Shown here in pieces: positions 54,201 through 64,000 of a stretch of 64,000 bases of DNA. The DNA comes from Platanthera guangdongensis (lineage: Eukaryota > Streptophyta > Magnoliopsida > Asparagales > Orchidaceae): contig CM077151.1 of NCBI GenBank assembly GCA_039583875.1, forward strand, positions 108,084,609 through 108,148,608, given 5' to 3'. The position numbers and the translations under genes were made by a program. The notes beneath the pieces are model-generated. The model was not told the DNA's origin and did no database searches. It worked only from the letters and a program-made list of their open reading frames with translations. The stretch's first letter is position 1. Each line of letters opens with the position of its first letter.

Positions 54201-54361
54201 ACAAATTTTGACACCACCAAAACACTGACCAACCCAGGCTTGGGTTCTTTCTCTAGTAGAGTTAATAACAACTCCGTGTTAAAATTCAACAAACCCGCAG
54301 ACGCCACCTCGGATATCCTGTTGAAACTCAACAAACCGGAGGAGGATACGTCCACTTATAA
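51263..54361 (-). pseudogene. Tek-4 pol (RT to chromodomain), heavily decayed
   Basis: From right to left: pre-RT linker (KFVEVFLKL...), RT start ([22 protein letters not shown], 54135), badly damaged RT middle (DDILVYS still readable near 53650), RNase H (YSDATGSCLGRVLLQHGSVIAY; TDHKSLKYLSDQKDL; VDALSRR), integrase ([39 protein letters not shown]), GPF-type region (FEILERIGEAAYRLVL) and chromodomain (EDVEVKQLRNKAIRMVRVHW; LSLEREQTVREEFPEHF) at 51263. Many stops and frameshifts. Similar to Tek-1. Interrupted at 54361 by Cop-2. Confidence 0.88.
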
Positions 54362-56072
54362 TGTTGCACGTTTTCCCGGATCTTGGAGTTAGCAGGGGTT
54401 ATCTCAAGAAAGTAGTAACAACCAGCAACACATGCAGCACAAGCGTCTTTATTAATAAAGAGCAAACTTCTTTACAAGGCGAGACATACATGGCGAGACA
54501 TGCTTCACCAACACCAAACCAGGAGAGCAAAGACAGTTACAAAGACAAGACACAAAACAAGCCGCGCAGACTCAATCAACAGGCCGCTGGTCTACTGCTG
54601 TGGAGTCCGCCAGGTCGCCAGTCTGCAACCCAAGCCGCGCGGACTACCCCTTTTTCCAATACTTAGCTCTTCACCGCCGATCTGCAGGCCGCCTGACCGC
54701 GAGGTCGCCTAGCCGCCAGACCGCACACGCTGCGATACCAAATGGAACAGTCCGCTTGAAGTAGGCAACTCCCTGAACCCCGAACCAAGTTGCCAAAGAG
54801 AAGACTGCCTAGTCGCTATCCGCGACTTGCTGTTTACCGCCTGTTGCTTAACCGCAGAGTCCGTACTGTCCCTGACCGCAATCAGAGCCAAGTCCTGGCT
54901 TTCCAGCGCTATTCGCACAACCTACACAGTACAACCCAGTCAACTCTCAAACCGCGCGGACACCAAGGTCCAGTCCGCAGCAACTTACGCGAGCTCAAAT
55001 ACTGTTCACTTACTTCGGTTAAGTTCTCTCGAGGTTCTATTTCTTGATGTGACATGGGTCCTATTTATAGGCATGATGATGAGTATGGTCACCGCCGTAG
55101 CCGATAGGATCACCGCCACATCCCGCAATAAGAACAATTGTATCCACAAGTCCGCGGATACACACACCAGTCCGCCGCTCCCGTGCAGATAGCCAGCCCG
55201 CCTAGCTTCTCCAAGGCCGGACTCCAATCTACAGTCCGCCTTGTCGCCAAGGGCCAAGCCAGGACCATCACAGCCGGACTCCGCAATAGCTATGTCCGCC
55301 AATCTGCGGACAAGGCATCAGCCGCATAACCCGAGCCCGCAGCCTCGCCATCAAGGCACCTGCCGGACTCAGCGGACACCCGGATTCCGTCCGCACATCC
55401 CGAGTCCATTGCCTCATCTACAAGGCACCGCCGGACTCAGCAGACTCCAACTCCAGTCCGCACGCTCTTGCACAGACAATCCTCCAGTCTACATATCCCC
55501 AAGCTAGCAATCAAGGCATCTGCTCTTCTACTAGGCTTGGCGGACTGAGAAAGCAGCCTGCACTCCACTACGCGATCTCCCCGGATTAAGCCAACCTAAA
55601 CTTGGTTCAGAACCCACCAAGTCCAGTCCACTGGCCGTAAGGGCCAGTCCGTACTTACTGTCAGACACTGGATCTAGCCCGCCATACCGGGCGACCTCCA
55701 GCTTCTGTCTGCACTGACCGGCGGTCTCCGCGGCTTCCACTTGCCGCTTAACTAGAGTAAGACCAAGGCAACTGCCAAACCGGTCTGCTGAGCTCCAGTT
55801 CATCAGTCCGCTTCTTGCCGGACTCCGCGGATAGGACTTCTATCCGCCCGGTTACTTCCTAGGATCCAACTGCCTGCTGAGTATTCGCCGGCCTGACAGA
55901 CCGCTGCTGCTGTCCGCGTAGGCCGCACGAACAGACCTCCCAGGCCGCCACAGAGCAAACTGCCTGCAACATCCCTGCCGACTTAGCAATCCGCCAACCC
56001 TTTCCGCGTAGTCCGCGCGGATAGGTTGCCCAAGCCTTCCATTCACCCACGTTCACTTCACAATTTTCAACA
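54362..56072 (-). repeat. Cop-2 3' LTR with GTCCGC/GCGGAC array
   Basis: The minus strand starts TGTTGAAAATTG at 56072 and ends GTGCAACA at 54362. It contains a TATA box (CTATAAATAG, minus, 55061-55070) and many GTCCGC and GCGGAC motifs from about 54600 to 56025. One perfect hairpin is at 55294-55311 (GTCCGC, loop CAATCT, GCGGAC). Open frames in this GC-rich stretch are by-products of the repeats. Confidence 0.75.
55061..55070 (-). promoter_or_regulatory. TATA box of Cop-2 LTR
   Basis: CCTATAAATAGG on the minus strand. Confidence 0.6.
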
Positions 56073-56552
56073 CTCCCCCTTGAATTGAGAAGTGGTGAAT
56101 AACTCCAGCAGCTCCCGTAACCTTGCAACTGGTCCCTCCGATAGCATCTACGAAGATATGTCCAAGACATAGTCCTCGCCCTGTATATCATGGACCATGA
56201 GGGAGCCCTCCAACATCTCCAAAAAGGAGCCATGCTTCCCTCTGTCTTCTTTAGCTTCAACCTCCACTCATGCATCACAGGAGTATCACCAACTACCTTG
56301 GGCATAGAAGCCCAAGCCTTGTTATCTCTGAGAGAAGTCACCTCTTCAGCCTTGGTGTCAACCACCTCCTTGATTCTAGTGGGGTCATCACAGCCAAAAG
56401 TACCTTGCTCGACCTGAGGGCTAATAAAGAAACACGGGACCAAGTCCACCGTGTTCCCTTCACTATATTGAGCTGGTGGCTTACTGATCCTCTTCGATCT
56501 CCGAAGAACCTGATCATGGCTAACCACCTCCGCTGCTTCTGAACCTGCTCCG
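56073..56552 (-). pseudogene. Cop-2 pol remnant with internal deletion
   Basis: Right to left: the pre-RT region VLRRSKRISKPPAQYSEG ... CDDPTRIKEVVD ... DNKAWASMPKVVGDTPVMHEW, then within a few codons a second frame with an RNase H-like end (VARLRELLELFTTSQFKGEC) that finishes in the polypurine tract AAGGGGGAGTG next to the LTR. Most of RT and RNase H is therefore missing. Assignment to copia rests on these short motifs and the LTR ends. Confidence 0.65.
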
Positions 56553-57080
56553 TGTTGGGTTTCTCTATGAGGATGGCACAACGCTTGTGCACGCAGCGGA
56601 AAAATAAACATCAAGAAAAACCCAAAGAGATGTGGATCGGGCCATGAACGTTGAATCAAGAAGTTAGTAAAAACTAGGCGAAAATTACCTCGGTGGAGTT
56701 GAGTCACAACTCAACGGAGATGCTCCAAACTTTATCTGCTTGCTAGTGGCGAGTTGTACGTGGAATAGTGTCCACATTTCTGCAGAAGTCCACACGAGCG
56801 GGAGAACGTCGAGCTTTCCGTCGCACGGAAGATCGGGAAGGAGAAGACCGCACCTCAGCTATCCCACGGACTGCTAGGTCCGCTCCAGGAAGAGCAGCAC
56901 CAGCGACAGTCGCTGGAGAAGAGGCGGTCGACGGAGCAAACACGGCGGTGGCGGAACTCTTCCGTCGGCGGCAGGGATCGGGATCGGCGGATCGAAAGGC
57001 GGAACGGCTTCCGTCGGGTTTCGATCTGCTACAGGAGAAAATCGCGAGCAAGCGTGTTCTATCCCGAAAACCCTAAGTGT

Positions 57081-57090
57081 CCCTTTTATA
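57081..57090 (-). promoter_or_regulatory. TATA box of Cop-3 LTR
   Basis: TATAAAAGGG on the minus strand, downstream (in the direction of transcription) of the palindrome array. Confidence 0.7.
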
Positions 57091-57150
57091 CCAAAGGCAT
57101 AAAAGACTTAGAAACTCCGCTATCCGCAAACCACCCGAGATTAGGGTTCA

Positions 57151-57483
57151 GAATCGGCGAGTATCATTCGGTGAGAATCGGCGACAATCGGCGAGAATCA
57201 CTGAGCAGGTTCGGCGAGAATCAGTCGACGAGTATCATACAGGATCGGCGAGAATCAAAGTACAATACTCGACGATTCTCGCTGATCGTCAAGTCGCGCT
57301 CGACGATACACAATGATACTCGACGATCGTCGAACCGCGGTCGACGACAATTGTCGAAGTAGTCGATCGTCGAGAATCAACAATTGATTCTCGACGATTC
57401 TCATCGATCGGCGAGAATCAGAGAGACGATTCTCGCCGATCGGCGGGAATCAGAAGACGATTCTCGACTAATGTCATCGACCC
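57151..57483 (-). repeat. TCGACGAT/GGCGAGAATC palindrome array in Cop-3 LTR
   Basis: Dense mix of GGCGAGAATC, ATTCTCGACGAT and GATCGTCGA. Near-perfect palindromes include 57428-57451 (GATTCTCGCCGA facing TCGGCGGGAATC) and TCGACGATCGTCGA near 57316. It lies just upstream of the TATA box. Confidence 0.88.
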
Positions 57484-57714
57484 TCGGACGACAATCCCAA
57501 CCAGCCCTTCAAGGCAACATTTGCCCAACCCGATGATCCTATAAGGCAACACTTTGCCCATAACGCTATTCAGGTCGGTGATTGGTAACCTTTACCAACA
57601 CAGTCAGTCATCCAACTTCTCCACATCTCTTATGTGCGACCCTGCAGGCTCATATCGCGTTGGCAGTGAGATTACATGCTTGATCACTTGCAGATCACAA
57701 TGGTAACTCCAACA

Positions 57715-58681
57715 GACTCCCACTTGATCTCGAAAGTATCAAACCAAAAACCTCACAAATAATGAGCGGCATCTAGCAATGCATCATTGCTCCCCAAGCA
57801 ATATGAGTTTATAACTCATAAGCCTTTATGACCAATATATCAGCGTTATCTTTGTCCCTTTGTCCCTTACATCCGGAAAGAACTAGAGGTATGGACCGTG
57901 TCACCCTCGTAATAGCTCAATCCTAGTTTCTTGATCCAGGACGGACTTCCAGAGAATGGTGAGTCCAATATCACATATTGACTCAACCAAGCATGGCCAT
58001 GCATTTCTCAGTCCAGTTCCATCAAGGGGCCCATGGATGCAACTCCTGTCATACAGGAGGACAAATCCCATATCTGCTCACACACAAACACCCAAATGAT
58101 TCGTAACATGCCCAACAACCACCCTTATCATCAACCTTTCTCAAGGAAGACTTTAGATGGCATCAAAGCACGCTCTTCCTCACTTGATGAATGCTGTGAC
58201 TTCAGGTCAAAGGATCACAACACCATTGTTAATTGAGACCTACTCGTGATACGATTGGATGACAATCCATAGAGTAGTCTCAGGTTGGGTCTGTCCAGTA
58301 CAACTTGTTCACTAACAAGTACCCACGTGATGACTTGATATCACAATATCATGACCTGTGAGAACCAGTCATCAGTCAACACACGTGCTAGTCTTCATGT
58401 ACCATCATCACCCTTAGCTTCTATGATGATACTCGACCAGGGACCTTTAAGAATGAAGCTTCAAATAAATCATGGGCTCTCACATTCAAGTCACGTACTT
58501 GATGTCCCATGGAAGCGAACATTCTAAGGGTATCTATTATGTTAACATTTAACTATCATATAGAAAAAGACATAATAAAAGAACTTGCCATTAATTGTAA
58601 AAGAAAAACTAGGTACACAGTTCATCATATGAACAAACAGCCAACAAAATACAAGATTACATGCAACCCACAAGATTCTCG
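57715..58681 (-). other. Cop-3 long 3' noncoding region with polypurine tract
   Basis: About 970 bp between the pol stop and the LTR. AGATCAAGTGGGAGTC (57715-57730, minus) is the polypurine tract. I see no convincing coding frame in the rest. Confidence 0.8.
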
Positions 58682-61600
58682 CTAGAGTTGATCATTTAGG
58701 TATCGTATACCCATCGATCTAGTATGACCATCATGCTTTCTCTGCGCGAGAGGCTTTGTCAGCGGATCCGCAATATTTTCCTCAATCGGCACTCTGCAAA
58801 TGTTTACATCTCCTCGTTCGACAATCTCACGAATAAGATGAAACCGCCGGAGTATGTGCTTGGAGCGCTGATGAGATCTAGGTTCCTTAGATTGTGCAAT
58901 TGCAGCATTGTTATCACAGTAGAGAACTACGGGACCAACAATGCTAGGAACTACATCAAGATCGCCGATGAATTTCCTAATCCATACAGCCTCCTTCGCC
59001 GCATTAGCTGCTGCGATATACTCGGCCTCTGTTGTAGAATCAGCAACTGTCTCTTGCTTGGAACTCTTCCAGCTCACAGCTCCTCCATTCAGGCAAAACA
59101 CAAAACCTGACTGAGACTTGGAGTCGTCTCGATCAGTTTGGAAGCTAGCATCCGTGTAACCACTTACAACGAGCTCTTCCTCTCCACCATACACCAAGAA
59201 CACATCCTTAGTCCTTCTCAAGTACTTCAGGATATTCTTGACTGCAATCCAGTGACACTCACCGGGGTCTGACTGATACCTGCTAGTCATGCTCAAAGCA
59301 AAGGAGACATCGGGTCGAGTACATAACATCGCATACATAATTGATCCAATTGCCGAAGCATATGGAATCAACTTCATGCGGTCCTTATCTTCACAAGACT
59401 TTGGACACTGGTCCTTAGAGAGATTCACACCATAAGACATGGGCAAAAATCCTTTCTTGGACTCAAGCATGTTGAACCGCTTCAACACCTTTTCGATGTA
59501 CGTACTCTGGGTCAAACCCAGCAACTTCTTCAATCTATCTCTATAGATCTTAATAACGAGTATATAAGTCGCTTCACCCAAATCCTTCATTGAAAAGCAG
59601 TTCCCTAGGTTGTTCTTAACAACTTTCAGGGTAGGAATGTCATTCCCAATCAACAGTATGTCATCTACATACAATATCAGGAAGACAACAATGCTCCCAC
59701 TGATTCGCTTGTAAACACAAGGCTCATCTTCATTCTTGATGAAACCAAACTCTTTTATTTTCTCATCAAAACGAAGATTCCAACTTCGAGAGGCCTGTTT
59801 CAGTCCATAAATGGACTTATTCAGCTTGCATATTTTAGTGGCTTCATCTGGGGATACAAAACCCTCGGGTTGTGTCATATACACTTCCTCAAGGAGGTTT
59901 CCATTAAGGAAAGCCGTTTTGACATCCATCTGCCAGATCTCGTAGTCATAATACGCAGCAATAGCAAGCAATATCCTTATGGACTTTACCATAGCAACAG
60001 GGGAAAAGGTCTCATCATAGTCAATACCATGAATTTGCTTGAAACCCTTAGCCACCAGTCGCCCTTTGAATGTCTGTACATTCCCATCCATGTCGGTCTT
60101 CTTCTTGAAGACCCACTTGCACCCTATGGGTCGTACCCCTTCAGGTGGTTCCACCAAGTTCCAAACTTGGTTTGCATACATGGAGTCCATTTCGGATTTC
60201 ATAGCCTCAAGCCATTTGTCGGAGTCCGGTCCATTCATAGCCTCTTGGTAGGTTGCTGGTTCATCATCATGATCCATGAGCAACACATTACCTATTTGAG
60301 ACACGAGAAATCCATATCTCTCAGGCTCAAACCTCGGTCTACCAGATCTACGTAGGACTTATGTTCCCTGAGCAGGTTCTCTAGCTACAACATCTTGTAG
60401 TCCTGTCTCAGAATCCAATTCCGGTTCATTCACTACATGTGGTTCTTGAACTTCTCCAAGCTCTACCTTTTCAGTCTTTCTTGATAAGAACTCCTTCTCC
60501 AAGAAGACACCAGTCCTTGTGACAAACACTTTGCCCTCAGATGGTAGGTAAAAGTAATACCCTTTCATTTCCTTAGGATATCCCACCAGATAACATTTAT
60601 CCGATTTGGGTTCCAGCTTGTCAGGCATTTGACGTCTCACGTATGCCTCACAGCCCCAAATTTTAATGAACGACATACTAGGACGCTTCCCAGTCCATAT
60701 CTCATATGATGTCTTCAGAACCGTTTTAGTTGGAGCGCGATTCAATGTCATTGCAGCAGTCTCTAAAGCAAAACCCCAAAAGGAAACAGGCAAGTCTGCA
60801 TGACTCATCATCGAACGTACCATGTCTAATAGAGTACGATTTTTCCTCTCAGACACACCATTATGTTGTGGTGTTCTAGGTGGAGTGAGCTGTGATACAA
60901 TACCACACTCTTTCAGATGATCACGGAACTCATGACTCAAGTATTCGCCATCTCGATCAGATCGGAGTGCTTTAACCCTTTTACCCAACTGGTTTTCTAC
61001 TTCATTCTTGAACTCTTTGAACTTTTCAAAGGTCTCGGATTTGCACTTCATAAGATACACATATCCGTATCTACTGAAATCATCAGTAAATGTAACAAAG
61101 TAGAAATACCCTCCTCTAGCCATGGAACTCATGGGTCCGCATACATCACTATGTACAACACCCAAGAGATCCTCAACCCTCTCAGTATAACCAGTGAAAG
61201 AAGCTTTAGTCATCTTGCCTAACAAACAAGATTCGCATCGCTCAAATGATTCATAATCAAATGAGTCCAAAAGTCCATCTCTATGGAGCTTGGATATGCG
61301 CTTCTCGTTGATATGGCCCAAACGACAATGCCAGAGAAAAGTAGGGTTCGAATCATTTGTTCTTAGTCTTTTATTGTTTTCTACATTACAGATCAGATGG
61401 TCCAAGTTCAAAACGTAAAGACCATTAAACAATTGGGCTACAGCATAACAAACATCATTCTTAAATATAGAACAACAATTGTTCTTAATTATAAAAGAAA
61501 ATCCAATCATGTCCAAACATGAAATAGATATAATGTTTCTAGTTATCGCCGGAACAAAATAACAATTATCTAGTTCTATTACAAGCCCACTGGGCAAAGA

Positions 61601-62653
61601 AAGACGGTAAACTCCTACGGCTACAGCAGCAACTCTTGCTCCATTGCCGACGCGGAGGTCCACCTCCCCTTTACTCAGCAATCTTCTCCTTCCCAGTTCC
61701 TGCACATTTGTACAAATGTGAGAACCACATCCGGTATCCAATACCCAAGATGAAGGAGCAGAAAGGTTTATCTCTATAACGTAGATATTAGAAGCGGAAG
61801 TCATACCTCCCCTCAATTTCTGCAGACCCTCAATATACGAAGGACAGTTCCTCCGCCAATGACCAGCCTTGCCACAGTGGTGGCATTTCCCATCCTTCAC
61901 CGTGCTCTTCTTTTTCATCAGTGCTGAAGACTTGGGCTCAAGATATGACTTAGGTCCTACCTTCGTCTTCTTGGAGCCCTTGGCTTTGCCCTTGCCCTTA
62001 TGCACCATCAGTATGGGGCTGACAGGCTTGGCCTTCTTCATATTGATTTCGGCAGTTCTCAACATGCCTAGGAGTTCGGGCAGTGTCTTGTCTATCTCAT
62101 TCATGTTGTAGTTCAAGACAAACTGCTCATAACTGTCCGACAACGATTGCAGGATCAGATCCGTGGCCAACTCTTGACCAAGAGGAAAACCCAGGCTTTC
62201 AAGGTTCTCTATATACCCAATCATCTTGAGTACGTGAGTCCCTACTGAGTCTCGAACTCCCATCTTGCACTGAAACAACGCTTTAGTGATGTCGAACCTC
62301 TCTTGACGAGCCTGCCCTTGAAACATTTTCTTGAGATGCTCGTCAATCTCCTTGCACCCCATGTTCTCATGTTGCTTCTGAAGCTCAGAGTTCATGGTGG
62401 CAAGCATAAGGCACTCGACATCCAAAGCATCGTCAGTATACTTCTTATAAGTATCTTTCTCAGCACGGGAAGAATTCCCGGTTGGCACCTCGGGGGCTTC
62501 TTCTTCCAAGACATAGAGCTTTCGCTCTTGCCTGAGAACAATTCTCAGGTTCCTATACCAGTCCATATAATTTGTCCCACTGAGCTTATCCTTCTCAAGG
62601 ATGGCTCTCAGAGACAACGTGGAGTGCGCAACGCTTTCCATGGAATTGTACAA
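58682..62653 (-). pseudogene. Cop-3 gag-pol, one in-frame stop
   Basis: Start ATG 62653 (MYNSMESVAHSTLSLRAIL). Gag is residues 1-260 (LSGTNYMDWYRNLRIVLRQE), CCHC knuckle CHHCGKAGHWRRNC near 61870, protease VLDTGCGSHIC near 61735, integrase zinc finger (WHCRLGHINEKRI, CESCLLGK) and core (HSDVCGPM, RSDRDGEY, NGVSERKNRT). TAA 60359-60361 interrupts the frame after EPAQGT. The same frame continues VLRRSGRPRFEPERYGF and RT (KWVFKKKTDMDG, WQMDVKTAFLNG, catalytic YVDD near 59660) and RNase H (SGYTDASFQTD, TEAEY, CDNNAAI), ending at 58682. All catalytic motifs are kept. About 1,320 codons, normal for the lineage. Confidence 0.94.
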
Positions 62654-63622
62654 GAATTTATGCAGAATAAAATCAGTACCTAAATTTCAATTACAATTTA
62701 TTCTAATTAGGACTTCAATTAAAAAACTCCCACTATTTTATTCGAAATGATAGCCCTCACTAACAATTCAGAGAGTTCATGCGAGCTACTCTCTTAGTGG
62801 ACAAGATCCGTATTTCACCAACACTATGAGTCCGCTTTGGCATTCCTCTCACGATGCGGTTATTTAGGTAGGCAACGCTTGCCAATTGCATCTTCATGCA
62901 ATTCTTGTATGGTTGGTGAATAACTCCTTATTCGCATCCATCATATGGTGCATGCCAACCCTATGCCTCTAGGCACTCAACCTTTGAGGTCACCTAGTTA
63001 AGCTGGACCCGATGTCGACAGTGGGATATCACAATTATCCGCTCGCACCCTTACCAAGATAGATTGATGCACCTTGCTTTGGCAAGCCCACACTTCATCG
63101 ATCGAGGCAGGAAGAGTGTCATCCATCGGAAGGCATCCGAACACTTAATATTTGATGAAGGGATTTCAAATATAGGTTAACAATTAACCATGATCAACAT
63201 TTGATCGACGTGCACATCCAAAGAAAAACAATTCTTCTAAAACCACATGCATCCCTTATGTGCACATCCTGACACCATCAACATTTGACAGAAGGAAGGG
63301 CTAAATTTGAACATCCGGAAATTTCCAAATCCTCAGATTTACATGCATTGGACAAAGGCAAAGACAGCTCAACTTAAAGCAGTAGACAAACTCATCTCTC
63401 TTTGTTGGATTCAAAATCTAAAACAAAATCGAGGGATGGTTACTGCTAAGGAGATCACAATTTCTAACACTTAGAAATCCACCGAAATTCCAATCGTTCT
63501 TGGTGAGGAAACCAAGACTAAATCTAGACATTTAGAACACTTCTAAATCCCTAGGTTTACACGCACTGGAATAACAAACTTCCAAAACAACGATCATGGC
63601 CGCAACCTGGCTCTGATACCAC
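62654..63622 (-). other. Cop-3 leader with primer-binding site
   Basis: GTGGTATCAGAG (minus, 63611-63622) abuts the LTR directly. About 950 bases of noncoding leader follow before the gag ATG, long for a copia element. Confidence 0.85.
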
Positions 63623-64000
63623 TGTTGGGTTTCTCTATGAGGATGGCACAACGCTTGTGCACGCATCGGAAAAATAAACATCAAGAAAAACACAAAGAGA
63701 TGTGGATCGGGCCATGAACGTTGAATCAAGAAGTTAGTAAAAACTAGGCGAAAATTACCTCGGTGGCGTTGAGGCACAACTCAACGGAGATGCTCCAAAC
63801 TTTATCTGCTTGCTAGTGGCGAGTTGTACGTGGAATAGTGTCCACGTTTCTGCAGAAGTCCACACGAGCGGGAGAACGCCGAGCTTTCCGTCGCACGGAA
63901 GATCGGGAAGGAGAAGACCGCACCTCGGCTATCCCACGGACTGCTAGGTCCGCGCCAGGAAGAGCAGCACCAGCGACAGTCGCTGGAGAAGAGGCGGTCG
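63623..64000 (-). repeat. Cop-3 5' LTR, inner part
   Basis: Matches 56553-56930 of the 3' LTR; the rest is outside the window. Confidence 0.95.

Larger units (their letters stand above)
25139..54361 (-). mobile_element. Tek-4: Tekay-like chromovirus, 3' part, split by four later insertions
   Basis: Minus-strand element. Its 3' LTR is in three pieces (25139-25792, 40457-40960, 50411-51179, about 1.9 kb in all), followed rightward by a polypurine tract and a decayed pol up to 54361. Tek-3 and Chv-B are inserted in the LTR with clean 5-bp duplications. Cop-2 interrupts pol at 54362, so gag and the 5' LTR should lie right of the window. Confidence 0.85.
54362..56552 (-). mobile_element. Cop-2: copia element, 3' LTR and deleted internal remnant
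   Basis: Minus-strand copia: 3' LTR 54362-56072, polypurine tract, then about 470 bp of internal sequence before Cop-3 interrupts at 56553. The remainder should lie right of the window. The five bases left of it are tataa (54357-54361). Confidence 0.75.
56553..57714 (-). repeat. Cop-3 3' LTR
   Basis: 1,162 bp. The minus strand starts TGTTGGAGTTACCATTG and ends CATAGAGAAACCCAACA. Contains TATAAAAG (minus, about 57083-57090) and a palindrome array. Confidence 0.93.
56553..64000 (-). mobile_element. Cop-3: Tork/TNT1-like copia element, nearly intact, cut by window edge
   Basis: Minus-strand copia. 3' LTR 56553-57714, 3' noncoding region, one gag-pol frame 58682-62653, leader with primer site, 5' LTR from 63623 to beyond the window. 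The two LTRs differ at about 8 of the 378 positions visible in both. The left target copy would be ctccg (56548-56552); the right one is outside. It is inserted in Cop-2. Confidence 0.93.

Noticed and set aside
55859..56707. 282-codon minus-strand frame as one gene
   Set aside because: It joins the end of Cop-3 LTR, Cop-2 pol remnant and Cop-2 LTR, so it is a chance fusion.
1..64000. Host genes, rRNA, CRISPR or bacterial features
   Set aside because: None found; the sequence is accounted for by plant LTR retrotransposons apart from about 290 bp.

Overview
The window is retrotransposon-packed heterochromatin from a flowering plant. I find no host gene. Evidence for a plant: Ty3/gypsy chromoviruses with integrase chromodomains, SIRE-like and Tork/TNT1-like Ty1/copia elements, and primer sites matching the plant initiator-Met tRNA (TGGTATCA...). 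Lineage names come from reading protein motifs by eye. The species cannot be told.

Names used below. Chv-A and Chv-B are CRM-like chromoviruses. Tek-1 to Tek-4, Tek-T and Tek-S are Del/Tekay-like chromoviruses or their LTRs. Cop-1 to Cop-3 are copia elements. Almost every base lies in one of two nests separated by about 290 bp (24849-25138).

Left nest. Tek-2 (minus strand; leader and 5' LTR at 22076-24848) was entered by Tek-1 (plus strand, visible 3950-22075). Tek-1 was then split twice: in its RT by Tek-T (minus, 3074-3949), which was itself entered by Chv-A (minus, 1-3073), and in its integrase by the 12.6 kb SIRE-like Cop-1 (5642-18269, TSD ggtta).

Right nest. Tek-4 (minus, 25139-54361) has its 3' LTR split by Tek-3 (25793-40451, TSD cccag, LTRs of about 4.67 kb) and by Chv-B (40961-50410, TSD ccttg). 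Tek-3 carries a 428-bp palindromic tRNA-like insertion. Chv-B carries a solo LTR, Tek-S (42540-44840, TSD ctccc). The Tek-4 internal region was entered by Cop-2 (minus, 54362 on), which was entered by Cop-3 (minus, 56553 to beyond the right edge).

How the genes work together. Each family encodes Gag, protease, integrase, RT and RNase H for its own replication. Most copies are dead, with in-frame stops that are largely C-to-T or G-to-A changes. Exceptions: the Chv-A gag-protease frame is open to the window edge, and Cop-3 has one in-frame stop in 3.97 kb of gag-pol.

Most unusual points: (1) a 101-bp GT-AG, AT-rich, intron-like insert exactly at the Tek-3 gag/protease junction, whose retention would give Gag only and whose removal would join Gag to Pol; (2) family-specific arrays of short palindromes in nearly every LTR; (3) a Cop-1 third ORF preceded by its own GTCGACA array, TATA box and leader; (4) hairpins with unrelated stems but the same 14-nt loop size and GTATGGGC loop core; (5) the palindromic Pol III-promoter-like element; (6) a dense W-box cluster in the Tek-3 LTR.
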